NCBI RefSeq assembly: GCF_041504345.1
Contig: NZ_CP167895.1
Location: 1,736,001-1,800,000 of the forward strand
From: Vibrio sp. BS-M-Sm-2
Lineage (GTDB): Bacteria; Pseudomonadota; Gammaproteobacteria; Enterobacterales; Vibrionaceae
Length of the DNA: 64,000 bases
Direction of reading: 5' to 3'
Part shown: positions 29,066 through 38,035 of the stretch, one piece after another
Numbering within the stretch: the first letter of the stretch is position 1
Layout of the letters: each line of letters starts with the position of its first letter
Notes under the pieces: model-generated
What the model saw: only the letters and a program-made list of their open reading frames with translations
Databases searched by the model: none
Told to the model about the DNA's origin: nothing
Translations under genes and position numbers: made by a program

Positions 29066-30622
29066 CTATTCGTATGTCGGCGACATCTCTAAGCTCACCA
29101 CGCGTGGTTTACGCTCTAGTATGCCCGTGTTCTTCGCAGCTTCAGCACCTAAGAAGGTGGTATTGGTGCGTGAGCCTTGCTCGTCGTATTTTGCAATGTC
29201 AGACAGCTTAATCATGTAACCCGTCACACGAACCAAATCGTTTGATGCCACGTTAGCCGTGAACTCACGGTAACCCGCTTGAATCGCACCTTTACACAAG
29301 TTGAACATCGCTTCAGGGTTAGATTTCACTGTTTCGTCGATGGTCAGAATGTCACTGATGCCCGAGGTGTAGAACTTATGGTGACCAGCGGTAGCACGAA
29401 CGTAAGATACTGGATCCGGTTCGGTACCATAAGGAATACGAACACCCGGCGTCACATCTTCATCTAAGCTAATACCGCCTTGAGCGTGCAGCAGAGCTTT
29501 ACCTTCTAACCCATACTTCACTTCAGAGCTTTCAACGATCTCAGCCAGCTTTTCAGAGATACGATAGCCAAGCTGATTAGCCTGTTCATCGTGACCATAG
29601 CGTCCTGCTTGGCCTTCTTTCTCCATCAAGATGTTCACGGCTTCAGCCATACCGTAGATGCCGAACATTGGCGCAAAACGGTCTTCTTCAATCAAGCCTT
29701 CTTGGGTTAAGAAACCCTCAAAAAAGTTAGATTCTTCATGTAAGAATCGGCTACGCGCATTCATAAGCTCAACCATGATAGCGCTGTAGTTTGGTAGCAC
29801 TTGCTGCAAAAAATCAGCACTGTCTTCAGACTTCAATGCTACCTGCTTAAGGTTCATACGTACTAAAGTGTTAGAACCACCAGCTAAAGGCAGTGAGTTG
29901 TAGCAACTCACAATACCAAATCGTTTATCACCATAAGCCGCAGCATGCGCTGGGTAGTTGGCAATGTGTGGCTTACTGCATTCACAGATGTTGCTCGCCG
30001 CATGACGAAGCAGATCATCAGGCGTCACGGCTGGGTCATACATAAAGGTCAAGTTAGGGGCAATCTGCTTAAGTTCAGCATCGACACGTAAAATAGTACG
30101 GCAGATAACATTGTCTGTTGGCCCGATATTCACATGCATAAACGCATCTGGCAGTGTGCGGTCCAGCATGATCCAGAACAGCTTAAGCTTTTGATAAAGC
30201 TGACCTTCCGTTAACTCGCCAACGAAAGGCATCAACACATCATCCAACTGACCTAAATAAACCGGAATTGATGTTACGGATGGCACGTGGTGGTAGAGGA
30301 TGGTGAGCATGTTCAATGCTTCATCGAAATTAGTTGCCGCGCTAAGCTCTAAATACTTTGAGCCTTGATGTAAGTATTTAGAATAATCGGGAAGCACATA
30401 GCGCGGCTTAAATGGTGCATGGCCTTCGAACATGTCACACAGCACACCTTGTTGTAAGGCTTGCTCTACTTCATTGCTTACCGACATATACGGCAGGCTA
30501 GCTTCAGCTTCTAGGGCAAGATAGCTCGACTTCTGTTTTGGTGACAGGTTGGCATCTGAAATGATATTGCTAAAGCGTTGTTGTTGCTCTGAAAGTTGTG
30601 GAGAAGCAGATTGGTGGCTCAT
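29066..30622 (-). CDS. yjjI: Glycyl-radical enzyme YjjI
   Basis: 518 residues, as in E. coli YjjI, a shortened relative of pyruvate formate-lyase with unknown substrate. The radical site is in VRVTGYM (Gly468), and a conserved Cys lies in FGIVSCYNSLPLAGGSN. It is followed by its activase gene. The promoter region carries a striking TTTCCA-N3-TGGAAA inverted repeat. The family acts in anaerobic metabolism and is oxygen sensitive. Confidence 0.94.
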   Translation of the reverse strand: MSHQSASPQLSEQQQRFSNIISDANLSPKQKSSYLALEAEASLPYMSVSNEVEQALQQGVLCDMFEGHAPFKPRYVLPDYSKYLHQGSKYLELSAATNFDEALNMLTILYHHVPSVTSIPVYLGQLDDVLMPFVGELTEGQLYQKLKLFWIMLDRTLPDAFMHVNIGPTDNVICRTILRVDAELKQIAPNLTFMYDPAVTPDDLLRHAASNICECSKPHIANYPAHAAAYGDKRFGIVSCYNSLPLAGGSNTLVRMNLKQVALKSEDSADFLQQVLPNYSAIMVELMNARSRFLHEESNFFEGFLTQEGLIEEDRFAPMFGIYGMAEAVNILMEKEGQAGRYGHDEQANQLGYRISEKLAEIVESSEVKYGLEGKALLHAQGGISLDEDVTPGVRIPYGTEPDPVSYVRATAGHHKFYTSGISDILTIDETVKSNPEAMFNLCKGAIQAGYREFTANVASNDLVRVTGYMIKLSDIAKYDEQGSRTNTTFLGAEAAKNTGILERKPRVVSLEMSPTYE

Positions 30623-30699
30623 GATTAAACCCTTGATATTGTTATGGGCTTATTCTATATCTGGCCATTAGATTTCCACTAGTGAAATGTATGCAATGG

Positions 30700-30722
30700 T
30701 ATATTTCCAAAATGGAAATATA
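30700..30722. promoter_or_regulatory. Inverted repeat in the yjjI promoter region
   Basis: Perfect 10-base arms (TATATTTCCA and complement) around AAA, 78 bases before the yjjI ATG. A second, imperfect copy of the same half-site arrangement, ATTTCCACTAGTGAAAT, lies at 30671-30687. Two related dyads suggest operators for one regulator. It does not match FNR or CRP consensus. Confidence 0.55.
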
Positions 30723-30802
30723 TGGGATGTACACGAAAGATAAACAATAAAGGACAAGAAGAGTTAATAAAGATTTAGCATTAGTGGAAAGTATACCGCC
30801 TA

Positions 30803-30858
30803 AAAGACAAAACCCACATAACTGACCTTAAAGTCGTTAATGTGGGTTTAGTCTTTTA
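30803..30858. terminator. Long hairpin terminator after the methyltransferase gene
   Basis: AAAAGAC...AACCCACAT pairs with ATGTGGGTTT...GTCTTTT over 20-odd bases. It sits 37 bases past the methyltransferase stop (minus strand), with T-rich ends on both sides. Confidence 0.75.
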
Positions 30859-30895
30859 AATGAGTATTCTAAATGCTAACTCAAGCTACGAACGA

Positions 30896-31495
30896 TTACA
30901 GGTGAGGAAGCGCTTGCTTGCGTCCAACACCCATCAACACCTTTAACGCTCCTTGTGGAGTGTCAATCGAGAACGGTGTAGAGACTTCAACCACTGCAAA
31001 GCCCGCTGCACTCAATACATTCTCTGAGCGCTGTCGGCTTACGCCATAGTCTTCACTATCGTTTTCTAAGTACCAATCCCAGTGTACAAACGTGCCGTCA
31101 TTCTCAAGCAGCGTGTAAATAAGACTGACTGTGTCTTGTAGATTAGGGATAAAACCACACACCGAAGAGGCTACCACTAGATCAAACTGGTTTCTGAATG
31201 CTGGATGCTGCGCTGCAAGTCCGCGCGATAAAATATCAACAACCGGTTCAACGTTAGGTAGCTCTTTCTTATCTAACTCTTCAATCATCCCTTCGGAGAT
31301 ATCAAGTGCAATGATCTCTTTTGCTAAAGGAGATATCTTCTGGCTGAGTAGTCCTGTACCACAACCAAAATCAAGGACACGGGTTCCGTTTAAATCAACG
31401 AGCTGTGTTAACTGGTCAAATACGGACTGTGCGAATACTGCGGTCGCGGGATCTTTATCCCAATCAACGGCGTACTCGTCCCATTGTTTCGCCAT
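30896..31495 (-). CDS. Class I SAM-dependent methyltransferase
   Basis: About 199 residues. The Rossmann motif VLDFGCGTGLLSQKI (motif I), IALDISEGMI (post I) and FDLVVASSVCGFIPN (motif II) define a UbiE/COQ5-like small-molecule methyltransferase. ATG 31495 has GGAGG five bases upstream; other ATGs at 31498 and 31507 and a TTG-led frame to 31558 are alternatives. Divergent from a LysR gene, the classic regulator/target layout. Substrate unknown. Confidence 0.82.
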   Translation of the reverse strand: MAKQWDEYAVDWDKDPATAVFAQSVFDQLTQLVDLNGTRVLDFGCGTGLLSQKISPLAKEIIALDISEGMIEELDKKELPNVEPVVDILSRGLAAQHPAFRNQFDLVVASSVCGFIPNLQDTVSLIYTLLENDGTFVHWDWYLENDSEDYGVSRQRSENVLSAAGFAVVEVSTPFSIDTPQGALKVLMGVGRKQALPHL

Positions 31496-31656
31496 CATGG
31501 CCTCCATCTTTACTTCTTGTAGGTTCGGAACCCCCACAGAGTAAACCAAATTAGTCAATTCGTCATAGAGTTATCATGCAAAGATGGACTATTTCTAAGA
31601 TAGTCAGCACAATATTCAGATAATATGCACCAACCCCCGCTTAATATGGAAATGAA

Positions 31657-32535
31657 ATGAACCTTTCTCAAGTCCAAGCCTTTTGTTCCGTTGCTGATTT
31701 AGGATCAGTTTCTGAAGCCGCGCGCCAGTTAGAATGCAACCGAACCAAACTCAGCATGTCGATTAAAGCCTTGGAAAAAGAGTTAGATGTCGAGTTGTTT
31801 GTACGTAGCGGAAACCACGTTGAACTTTCTGAAGCAGGCAAAGCGATTTACAAGGATTGCGAAGGCCTATTGGTGACTGCTGCTCGTATTAAGCAAACCT
31901 GCTTACATGTTTCGGGGGAGTTTAACGCGGAAATTTGGATTGCACGAGACGACTCCCTGCCTGACGAAATGTGGCAGGACTTATCTCACACCTTAAATAA
32001 CAAGTACCCTTCTACCTCATTCAATTTTGTTCTCGCATCTAGTGGTGACTTAGCCAACCTGGTCGAAACTCAGCAAGTCGATTTTGCATTTGGTGTAGAT
32101 TATGAACGTGTCGATGACCCTAGAATTATCTACAACCCTCTTGGTAAGATTCGAATGATGTCTGTGTGCAAAAAAGGGCATGATCTGAGCGCGATGCGAC
32201 GTGTCTCTGATGAGGTGTTAAGAAATTCTATGCAAGCTACCATGGTTTATCTCAATGAAAAGGACAACCCTGAGCTTGAGCCCTTCTCTCGCCGTTACAT
32301 CGGCTTCTCTAGCTTCGACTTTATGTTGGATACAATTTTACGTGAAGAGGCGTGGGGTGTAATGCCAGAGCCATTGATTCGCCATTTATTGCGTGAACAA
32401 GAGCTAGCCGTGATCAAACACACCTACGGCTTAACGCAAGAAGACTACTGTATGTTCACTGCAGCGGGCATGGCAGAACACCCTGGAATGAATTGGTTGG
32501 CCGACCAGCTTAGTGATTACTTGTTTGATTTCTAG
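31657..32535 (+). CDS. LysR-family transcriptional regulator
   Basis: 292 residues; N-terminal helix-turn-helix SVSEAARQLECNRTKLSMSIKALEKEL, then effector domain. Divergent from the methyltransferase gene with about 160 bases between, so it probably controls it. Ligand unknown. ATGGAAATGAA upstream provides a GGA ribosome site. Confidence 0.88.
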   Translation: MNLSQVQAFCSVADLGSVSEAARQLECNRTKLSMSIKALEKELDVELFVRSGNHVELSEAGKAIYKDCEGLLVTAARIKQTCLHVSGEFNAEIWIARDDSLPDEMWQDLSHTLNNKYPSTSFNFVLASSGDLANLVETQQVDFAFGVDYERVDDPRIIYNPLGKIRMMSVCKKGHDLSAMRRVSDEVLRNSMQATMVYLNEKDNPELEPFSRRYIGFSSFDFMLDTILREEAWGVMPEPLIRHLLREQELAVIKHTYGLTQEDYCMFTAAGMAEHPGMNWLADQLSDYLFDF

Positions 32536-32569
32536 ACGGACGACTTTTACTCCATACCTAAGTCTTGCT

Positions 32570-32920
32570 CTAGAAAACCATCACGTGATCAACCAAGTAA
32601 CGCCCGTCTTCTTCAACCAACACCATTTCGGCTACAAACTCGCCTTTTGCAATGGTGTACGCTTGTTTCCATACAAAGGCGATGGAATCTGAGCGTCTAA
32701 ATAGCGCAACTTGCTCCCGTTCAGCAAAAAAACCATTACTGTGCTGATAATGGTGACACACCTTTTCTAAATATTCTGGCGTAACGATATCCTTCATTCG
32801 CTGCGTAAAATCTCGGCAGTGTTGAGCATGGTCAACCTTGGTTGAACCTTCCATCAAGTTATCCATGATAGGCGTAGCAATCGCCCATAACTCGCTGTCA
32901 TTGAGGTTATCAAACTTCAT
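32570..32920 (-). CDS. Hypothetical protein, NTF2/SnoaL-like size
   Basis: 116 residues, no signal peptide or membrane segment. Helical N-terminal half, then beta-rich end (FVAEMVLVEEDGRYLVDHVMVF) reminiscent of the NTF2-like cone fold, but no catalytic residues can be assigned. ATAAATATG preceded by AAGGAGTGG gives a ribosome site. Convergent with the LysR gene; no partner genes. Confidence 0.65.
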   Translation of the reverse strand: MKFDNLNDSELWAIATPIMDNLMEGSTKVDHAQHCRDFTQRMKDIVTPEYLEKVCHHYQHSNGFFAEREQVALFRRSDSIAFVWKQAYTIAKGEFVAEMVLVEEDGRYLVDHVMVF

Positions 32921-33284
32921 ATTTATCCACTCCTTGGCCCAGATGTCATACAGTTACAACTGAACGATTTACGCGACGTATTCGAATGCTAGTGTTCCCT
33001 TTATCGATATGCTTAAGTTTATGTAAACATTGAGCTCACAAAGCTGTGCGACACTGATGACTGATATATTTCATTAATCATAAACCATCTATTCTCAGTT
33101 GCACACATCCCTTAGAAAACAGTCATCGTCAACTTTATTGACACCTAAAAATCAACCTAACCAACTGAATTACAATGATTTAAATGAACTAATCAAATAG
33201 TACATATAAACGTCATCAGATAAGGTTTGTAAAGTTAGCTCATTATTAGAACAATGAAGTTATCAAAAACATCTGGAAAATATT
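32921..33284. other. Intergenic region, nothing recognised
   Basis: 364 AT-rich bases between divergent genes. No hairpin with a T run, no palindrome longer than 8 bases and no ORF with a ribosome site were seen. It must hold the promoters of both flanking genes. Confidence 0.4.
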
Positions 33285-34181
33285 ATGTGTGACAGGAAAA
33301 GCCAAAACGAAAACCGAGTACTATTGTTCTCAGCCCTTTTAGCATCAGGCTTCGCTATTGGCGGATTGGTGTTGGGTCTTATCGTTGGCTCTCTGGTCAT
33401 AGTATTTGACGGTGTCTATTCTCTTATCAGCTTACTGTTAACTTTATTGTCACTAGCTGCTTCAAAATACATTAACCGCCCTTCAGATAGAGAGTTTCCG
33501 TTCGGTCGAGCTATCATCGAACCGATTGTGATTGCGATTAAAGCCGTGGTGATTCTACTTGTGGTTGGTTATTCGCTTTACTCTGCGATTGGTGCCTTGA
33601 TGACAGGCGGTCGTGAGGTCGATGCTTCTATCGCAACTCTGTTTGGTATTTTCAACGTGTTGGGCTGTGGTTATGCTTGGTGGTACATCGCGAATAAGAG
33701 CAAACGTATCTCTTCAGGTCTTATTCAAGCGGAATCTAAACAGTGGCAGATGGATACACTATTGAGTGTCGCGGTAACGGCTGGTTTCGTCGTAGCGTGG
33801 GCAATGACATTCTCACCTCTTGCATCATACGCAGTATATGCCGACCCAATGATGATGTTGCTGATGTCTTTCTACTTCATCAAAGTGCCATTCGACATGT
33901 TACGAGAAGCGATGCGTGAACTACTGATGATGTCGGCAACCAAAGACATTTGTGATGCGGTAGATAAAAACGTTGTCGCGGTAGACAAAGAAGCGGATCA
34001 AGATTTAGAGCTAATGGGCGTGACTAAGGTTGGTCCTGAGCTAAGAATCAACGTTGATATTCATACCAATGACCAAGATGCAATTGCGGTTGATGATATT
34101 GAACGTACGCGCCGCCAACTTAAGCGACGCTTATCGAAGATGCCTTATGAGCTTCAATTGAATCTCAATATCGCGAGTTAA
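33285..34181 (+). CDS. Cation diffusion facilitator-family transporter, atypical metal site
   Basis: 298 residues with six membrane helices and a cytoplasmic C-terminal ferredoxin-like domain (VGPELRINVDIHTNDQDAIAVDD), the CDF layout. In FieF/YiiP the transport site is Asp45, Asp49, His153, Asp157. Here the TM2 segment FDGVYSLIS keeps Asp42 but has Ser46, and TM5 QWQMDTLLS keeps Asp157 with Gln153. Two of four ligands are therefore replaced, so the ion may not be zinc. GGAAAATATT precedes ATG. Alone in its transcription unit. Confidence 0.82.
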   Translation: MCDRKSQNENRVLLFSALLASGFAIGGLVLGLIVGSLVIVFDGVYSLISLLLTLLSLAASKYINRPSDREFPFGRAIIEPIVIAIKAVVILLVVGYSLYSAIGALMTGGREVDASIATLFGIFNVLGCGYAWWYIANKSKRISSGLIQAESKQWQMDTLLSVAVTAGFVVAWAMTFSPLASYAVYADPMMMLLMSFYFIKVPFDMLREAMRELLMMSATKDICDAVDKNVVAVDKEADQDLELMGVTKVGPELRINVDIHTNDQDAIAVDDIERTRRQLKRRLSKMPYELQLNLNIAS

Positions 34182-34230
34182 GAATCGAGAGTTAAAAAAA
34201 ACAAGAATTAACCCATCAACCTCTGGTTAA

Positions 34231-35163
34231 CTAAGACTCTGATTGAACCTTTTTAGAAGCCGACGCCGTAACCGTCGGCTTTTTGTCTCTGGTTACCCAC
34301 CAGCAAGCTAAAGAGCCAATCGTCACCATACAAACGCCTTGCCAAAACGTCATGCTCAGTGACAAACCCAAAATCATAGAAGACAGTAAGGTCGCAAAAA
34401 TAGGCGTGAAATAAGACATGGTCGCTAGGAAGACCATATTGCCGCCAAGTATCGCGGTATTCCAAAGTGCGTAACCTGCGCCCATACACACACCGGCTAA
34501 CACTAAGTCAATTGCAGCACTGGTTGTCATCACCATGCCGGTTTCGTTACTCACTGCGTATTTGATCCACAAGGTGATTGCAGTCGCGATAAAGAACAGC
34601 ACGATCGCATTCTGTCCTTTCGCCACTTTCTGAGTGTAATTACAGTAGACCGCCCAAATAATCGCGCCGAAAAACGCCATTGAATAGGTTTTAGGGTTGG
34701 TGGCAATATTGGCAGCGATTTGATCAACAGAAAGCCCCTGATCGCCACTGATACTCCAAGCCACACCAAAGAAGGCTAAGAAAATACTTGGGTAAACCAA
34801 CCAGTTAATCTTTTTATCGCTGAGCAATACCGCGAACAACACCGTCAATGCAGGCCATAAGTAGTTGATAACGGCCATTTCCAAGGCTTGATGCCGGTTG
34901 TTTGCCATCCCTAAAGCCAGAGCTAAGAAGATCTCATAACAAACGAAAAGAGCACCACCAATCAACAGGTATGACTTAGAAAACCGCGACAGCTTAGGTA
35001 ACCCCATAACACAGACCAACAACAGTGAGCTCACTGTATAAAGACTCGCGGCGCCACCAATTGGGCCCAGTTGTTCTGATACGCTACGAGACAGCGCGAT
35101 TAAGCAGCTCCAAAGTAAAATGGCAGCAATGCCGTAGCAGCTATGGCGATGAGATTTCAGCAC
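34231..35163 (-). CDS. yddG: Aromatic amino acid exporter, DMT/EamA family (YddG-like)
   Basis: 310 residues, ten membrane helices in two EamA repeats. ILLWSCLIALSRSVSEQLGPIGGAAS at the start and ALEMAVINYLWPALTVLFAVLL match YddG, which exports aromatic amino acids and paraquat-like compounds. Start is GTG at 35163 with AAGGAAGAGGC immediately before it. A weak hairpin with a T run lies just past the stop (34190-34230, minus strand). Confidence 0.88.
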   Translation of the reverse strand: MLKSHRHSCYGIAAILLWSCLIALSRSVSEQLGPIGGAASLYTVSSLLLVCVMGLPKLSRFSKSYLLIGGALFVCYEIFLALALGMANNRHQALEMAVINYLWPALTVLFAVLLSDKKINWLVYPSIFLAFFGVAWSISGDQGLSVDQIAANIATNPKTYSMAFFGAIIWAVYCNYTQKVAKGQNAIVLFFIATAITLWIKYAVSNETGMVMTTSAAIDLVLAGVCMGAGYALWNTAILGGNMVFLATMSYFTPIFATLLSSMILGLSLSMTFWQGVCMVTIGSLACWWVTRDKKPTVTASASKKVQSES

Positions 35164-35265
35164 GCCTCTTCCTTATTTTTATTGTAATGGGGTAATCAAA
35201 GCGAGCTTAAAGCAAAGGTAGGCTTAAACGCCACTATCGATAAGTTGCAGTAAGTAAAAATAAGT

Positions 35266-35291
35266 AGCCGAGCACATAACTGTACTCGGCT
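35266..35291. terminator. Hairpin after yjjG
   Basis: AGCCGAG(c)ACA pairs with TGT(a)CTCGGCT with one mismatch around TAAC; A-rich on the left, so T-rich on the minus strand. Likely ends yjjG transcription. Confidence 0.65.
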
Positions 35292-35317
35292 ATCAATAAT
35301 TCACTCAAAAATCTAAA

Positions 35318-35352
35318 AGCAATTAGCAATTAGCAATTAGCAATTAGCAATT
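35318..35352. repeat. Five perfect AGCAATT heptamers
   Basis: Uninterrupted tandem array of five 7-base units directly abutting the yjjG stop codon, whose last bases (35351-35353, TAA on the minus strand) overlap the final unit. Copy number is likely unstable. Confidence 0.95.
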
Positions 35353-36025
35353 ATGCTAGTAAAAGAGCTTGCAGGTCAGCCAGAGACTTAACCTGATAAT
35401 GAGGGTTAATTCCGGCTGGCGTTGCCTTTTCTTGACTATTTAACCAACAGGTTTCAATACCAAAATCTAATCCGCCTAGAATATCGGAATGTGGGTTATC
35501 CCCGACCATCAATACTCGTTGCTTAGATGGTAACCCGATCAGCTTATGGGCATATTCAAAAATTTGTGCATCCGGTTTGGCTACCCCAACCTCTTCAGAA
35601 ATGATCACGTGCTCAAAGTAATCCGTCATTCCTGTACGCTCTAAACGGATTGACTGCAGCTCTGTAAAACCATTAGTGATGATGCCCATGTTTACTTTGC
35701 CTTTTAAAGACTCCATCAACTCTTGTGCACCCGGTAATAAAGAGCAGATATCCGCCATCGCTGTTAAGAATGCACTGTTTAAAGCAGCGGTTGTTGTCTC
35801 TAATTTCTCAGCCCAGCTTTCGAAGCGCGTGTGTTTCAGTTGATCAGCCGTAATGCGACCATCTTGATAGTCTACCCATAGTGGTAGGTTAACTTCTTGA
35901 TAAACGGAATAATCCTGTTCGTTGAAGTCCACACCAAAACGAGAAAACATCAGCTTCATTCCCTGATAAGCATCAAAATGGAACAAGGTTTCATCTGCAT
36001 CAAAGAATATCCAGTCGTACTTCAT
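35351..36025 (-). CDS. yjjG: Pyrimidine 5'-nucleotidase YjjG (HAD family)
   Basis: 224 residues. HAD motif I FFDADETLF (nucleophile Asp and acid Asp near residues 9 and 11), motif II IITNGFTELQ, motif III Lys in VGVAKPD, motif IV MVGDNPHSDILGG. Dephosphorylates UMP, dUMP, dTMP and non-canonical pyrimidine nucleotides, keeping them out of DNA. Monocistronic, followed by heptamer repeats and a hairpin. Confidence 0.93.
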   Translation of the reverse strand: MKYDWIFFDADETLFHFDAYQGMKLMFSRFGVDFNEQDYSVYQEVNLPLWVDYQDGRITADQLKHTRFESWAEKLETTTAALNSAFLTAMADICSLLPGAQELMESLKGKVNMGIITNGFTELQSIRLERTGMTDYFEHVIISEEVGVAKPDAQIFEYAHKLIGLPSKQRVLMVGDNPHSDILGGLDFGIETCWLNSQEKATPAGINPHYQVKSLADLQALLLA

Positions 36026-36238
36026 TTTATTTCCTATTAATCACGCTGTTGAGCTGCGTTTATCTTTAGTTGTTCATTGGCTCAAAGACCAGATGTTCAT
36101 TCTACTACCAATTTTGTGAGCCTGAATATAGTTCTAATAATTTATAGAAAACAAGCCACAAGTCATGATGTATCGCAAATTTTGCCACATATTAAACCAA
36201 TACCATACAATAAATACACTTAGGTACCGGGAGGTACT

Positions 36239-36391
36239 ATGAAGCACTTTTTACCATCGTCTGTCATGCTTACCCCTTTTCTTGTCAAATACTATGACGA
36301 GGAGTCAGAAGACGCGCTTGATTCTGAAGAGTCACAAGAACCTGAAATTGAATGCAGCGATGACTCAGATAAAACGTCGACACCAGCCTAA
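36239..36391 (+). CDS. Small acidic hypothetical protein, 50 residues
   Basis: Starts at ATG 36239 with a strong ribosome site GGGAGG four bases upstream. The first 18 residues are hydrophobic/basic (MKHFLPSSVMLTPFLVKYY), the rest strongly acidic and Ser-rich (EESEDALDSEESQEPEIE). Not recognised. Followed by a weak hairpin (36405-36429) with a U-rich arm. The ribosome site makes it a convincing gene despite its size. Confidence 0.65.
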   Translation: MKHFLPSSVMLTPFLVKYYDEESEDALDSEESQEPEIECSDDSDKTSTPA

Positions 36392-36651
36392 CTAGAAGAG
36401 TTTTCAATGAAAAACCTTATTTTTCATTGTTATAGAGCTCCATACTGTCTCTAATTTAGTCGATTTATCGCGATCTATTACTGACAATCAACACAGCCAA
36501 AAACCATGAAAACGATTGCTATATGAGCCCTATCACAACGACTAGCCACAAAGTGGTAGTTCGAATTCAAAGTTGTTCCAGATCAATGGTCGACCACTTG
36601 AATGCCGACAACATGTAGGAAATTAAAAATCATAATTAACGGAGTTTTCCA

Positions 36652-37800
36652 ATGTCTACTGCATTTTACATCCCTACAATCAACTTCATGGGTACTGGCT
36701 GTCTGAAGGATGCTGCTGATAGTATTCAGTCTCAAGGCTTTAAAAAAGGTCTGATCGTAACTGATAAGATCTTGAATCAAATTGGTGTAGTTAAGCAGGT
36801 ACAAGACCTTCTTAGCCAGCGAGGCGTAGACGCAGTTGTATTCGATGGCACTCAACCAAACCCAACCATCACGAACGTGAACGATGGTCTAGAATTGCTG
36901 ACTGACAACGATTGTGATTTCGTTGTTTCTCTAGGTGGCGGTTCTCCACACGACTGTGCAAAAGGCATTGCTCTGGTTGCTTCTAACGGCGGCAAGATTG
37001 CAGACTACGAAGGCGTAGACCAATCTGAAAAGCCAATGATGCCTCTTATCGCTATCAACACTACGGCTGGTACAGCATCAGAAATGACACGCTTCTGCAT
37101 CATCACTGATGAGGAACGTCACATTAAAATGGCGATCGTTGACAAGCACACAACACCGCTTATCTCAGTAAACGATCCTGAGTTGATGCTTGCTAAGCCT
37201 GCGTCACTAACTGCTGCAACCGGTATGGATGCGCTAACCCACGCAATCGAGGCTTACGTTTCTATCGCAGCAACACCAATCACAGACGCTGTAGCGATTA
37301 AAGCGATTGAACTTGTACAAGCGCACCTAAGAACTGCAGTGTCACACGGCGAAGACATTGAAGCGCGTGAGCAAATGGCTTACGCACAATTCATGGCTGG
37401 CATGGCGTTCAACAACGCGTCACTGGGTTACGTTCATGCAATGGCGCACCAACTGGGTGGTTTCTACGACCTTCCACACGGTGTATGTAACGCTATCTTG
37501 CTACCACACGTTCAACGCTACAATGCGCAAGTTTGTCCTGAGCGTCTTCGTGATGTTGCAAAAGCAATGGGCGTGAATGTGGAAGGCATGACAGCAGAGC
37601 AAGGTGCAGAAGCGGCTATCAATGCGATTGTTCAACTTGCAAACGACGTGAACATCCCAACGGGTATCGCGCAACTTGGTGCTAAGCTCGAAGACATCCC
37701 AACTCTGTCTGACAACGCACTGAAAGACGCTTGTGGTTTCACAAACCCTAAACAAGCGACTCACGAAGAAATTTCTGCGATTTTCGAAGCGGCAATGTAA
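36652..37800 (+). CDS. yiaY: Iron-containing alcohol dehydrogenase, YiaY type (L-threonine dehydrogenase)
   Basis: 382 residues, closely like E. coli YiaY (383). GGGSPHDCAKGIA binds NAD; Fe ligands come from GMDALTHAIEAYVS, then GYVHAMAHQLGGFYDLPHG. Group III metal-dependent alcohol dehydrogenases act on short alcohols and, for YiaY, L-threonine. ACGGAG lies eight bases before ATG. Codon use is highly biased to preferred codons, suggesting strong expression. About 260 bases of upstream sequence are free for regulation. Terminator follows. Confidence 0.93.
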   Translation: MSTAFYIPTINFMGTGCLKDAADSIQSQGFKKGLIVTDKILNQIGVVKQVQDLLSQRGVDAVVFDGTQPNPTITNVNDGLELLTDNDCDFVVSLGGGSPHDCAKGIALVASNGGKIADYEGVDQSEKPMMPLIAINTTAGTASEMTRFCIITDEERHIKMAIVDKHTTPLISVNDPELMLAKPASLTAATGMDALTHAIEAYVSIAATPITDAVAIKAIELVQAHLRTAVSHGEDIEAREQMAYAQFMAGMAFNNASLGYVHAMAHQLGGFYDLPHGVCNAILLPHVQRYNAQVCPERLRDVAKAMGVNVEGMTAEQGAEAAINAIVQLANDVNIPTGIAQLGAKLEDIPTLSDNALKDACGFTNPKQATHEEISAIFEAAM

Positions 37801-37830
37801 TCTAGAAATATATACAAAAACGAAACGTAC

Positions 37831-37856
37831 AACGGGCTCTTTAAGAGCCCGTTTTC
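37831..37856 (+). terminator. Terminator after yiaY
   Basis: AACGGGCTCTT pairs with AAGAGCCCGTT, then TTCTC; GC-rich 11-bp stem with a minimal loop. Confidence 0.85.
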
Positions 37857-38035
37857 TCATCCTAAACTAAACCTTCCCTGCTAATTTAGGTCAACCAGAC
37901 CCTACTAACTAATACAACCTTTCCTATTTGGCCTCACAAGATTTAACGGCGACATCTCGTGATGAAAAGTTCGCATTGTTTAAATTGCTTGGTTATAGTC
38001 AACCTATTGATATATAAAATGACATATAGGTTCCA

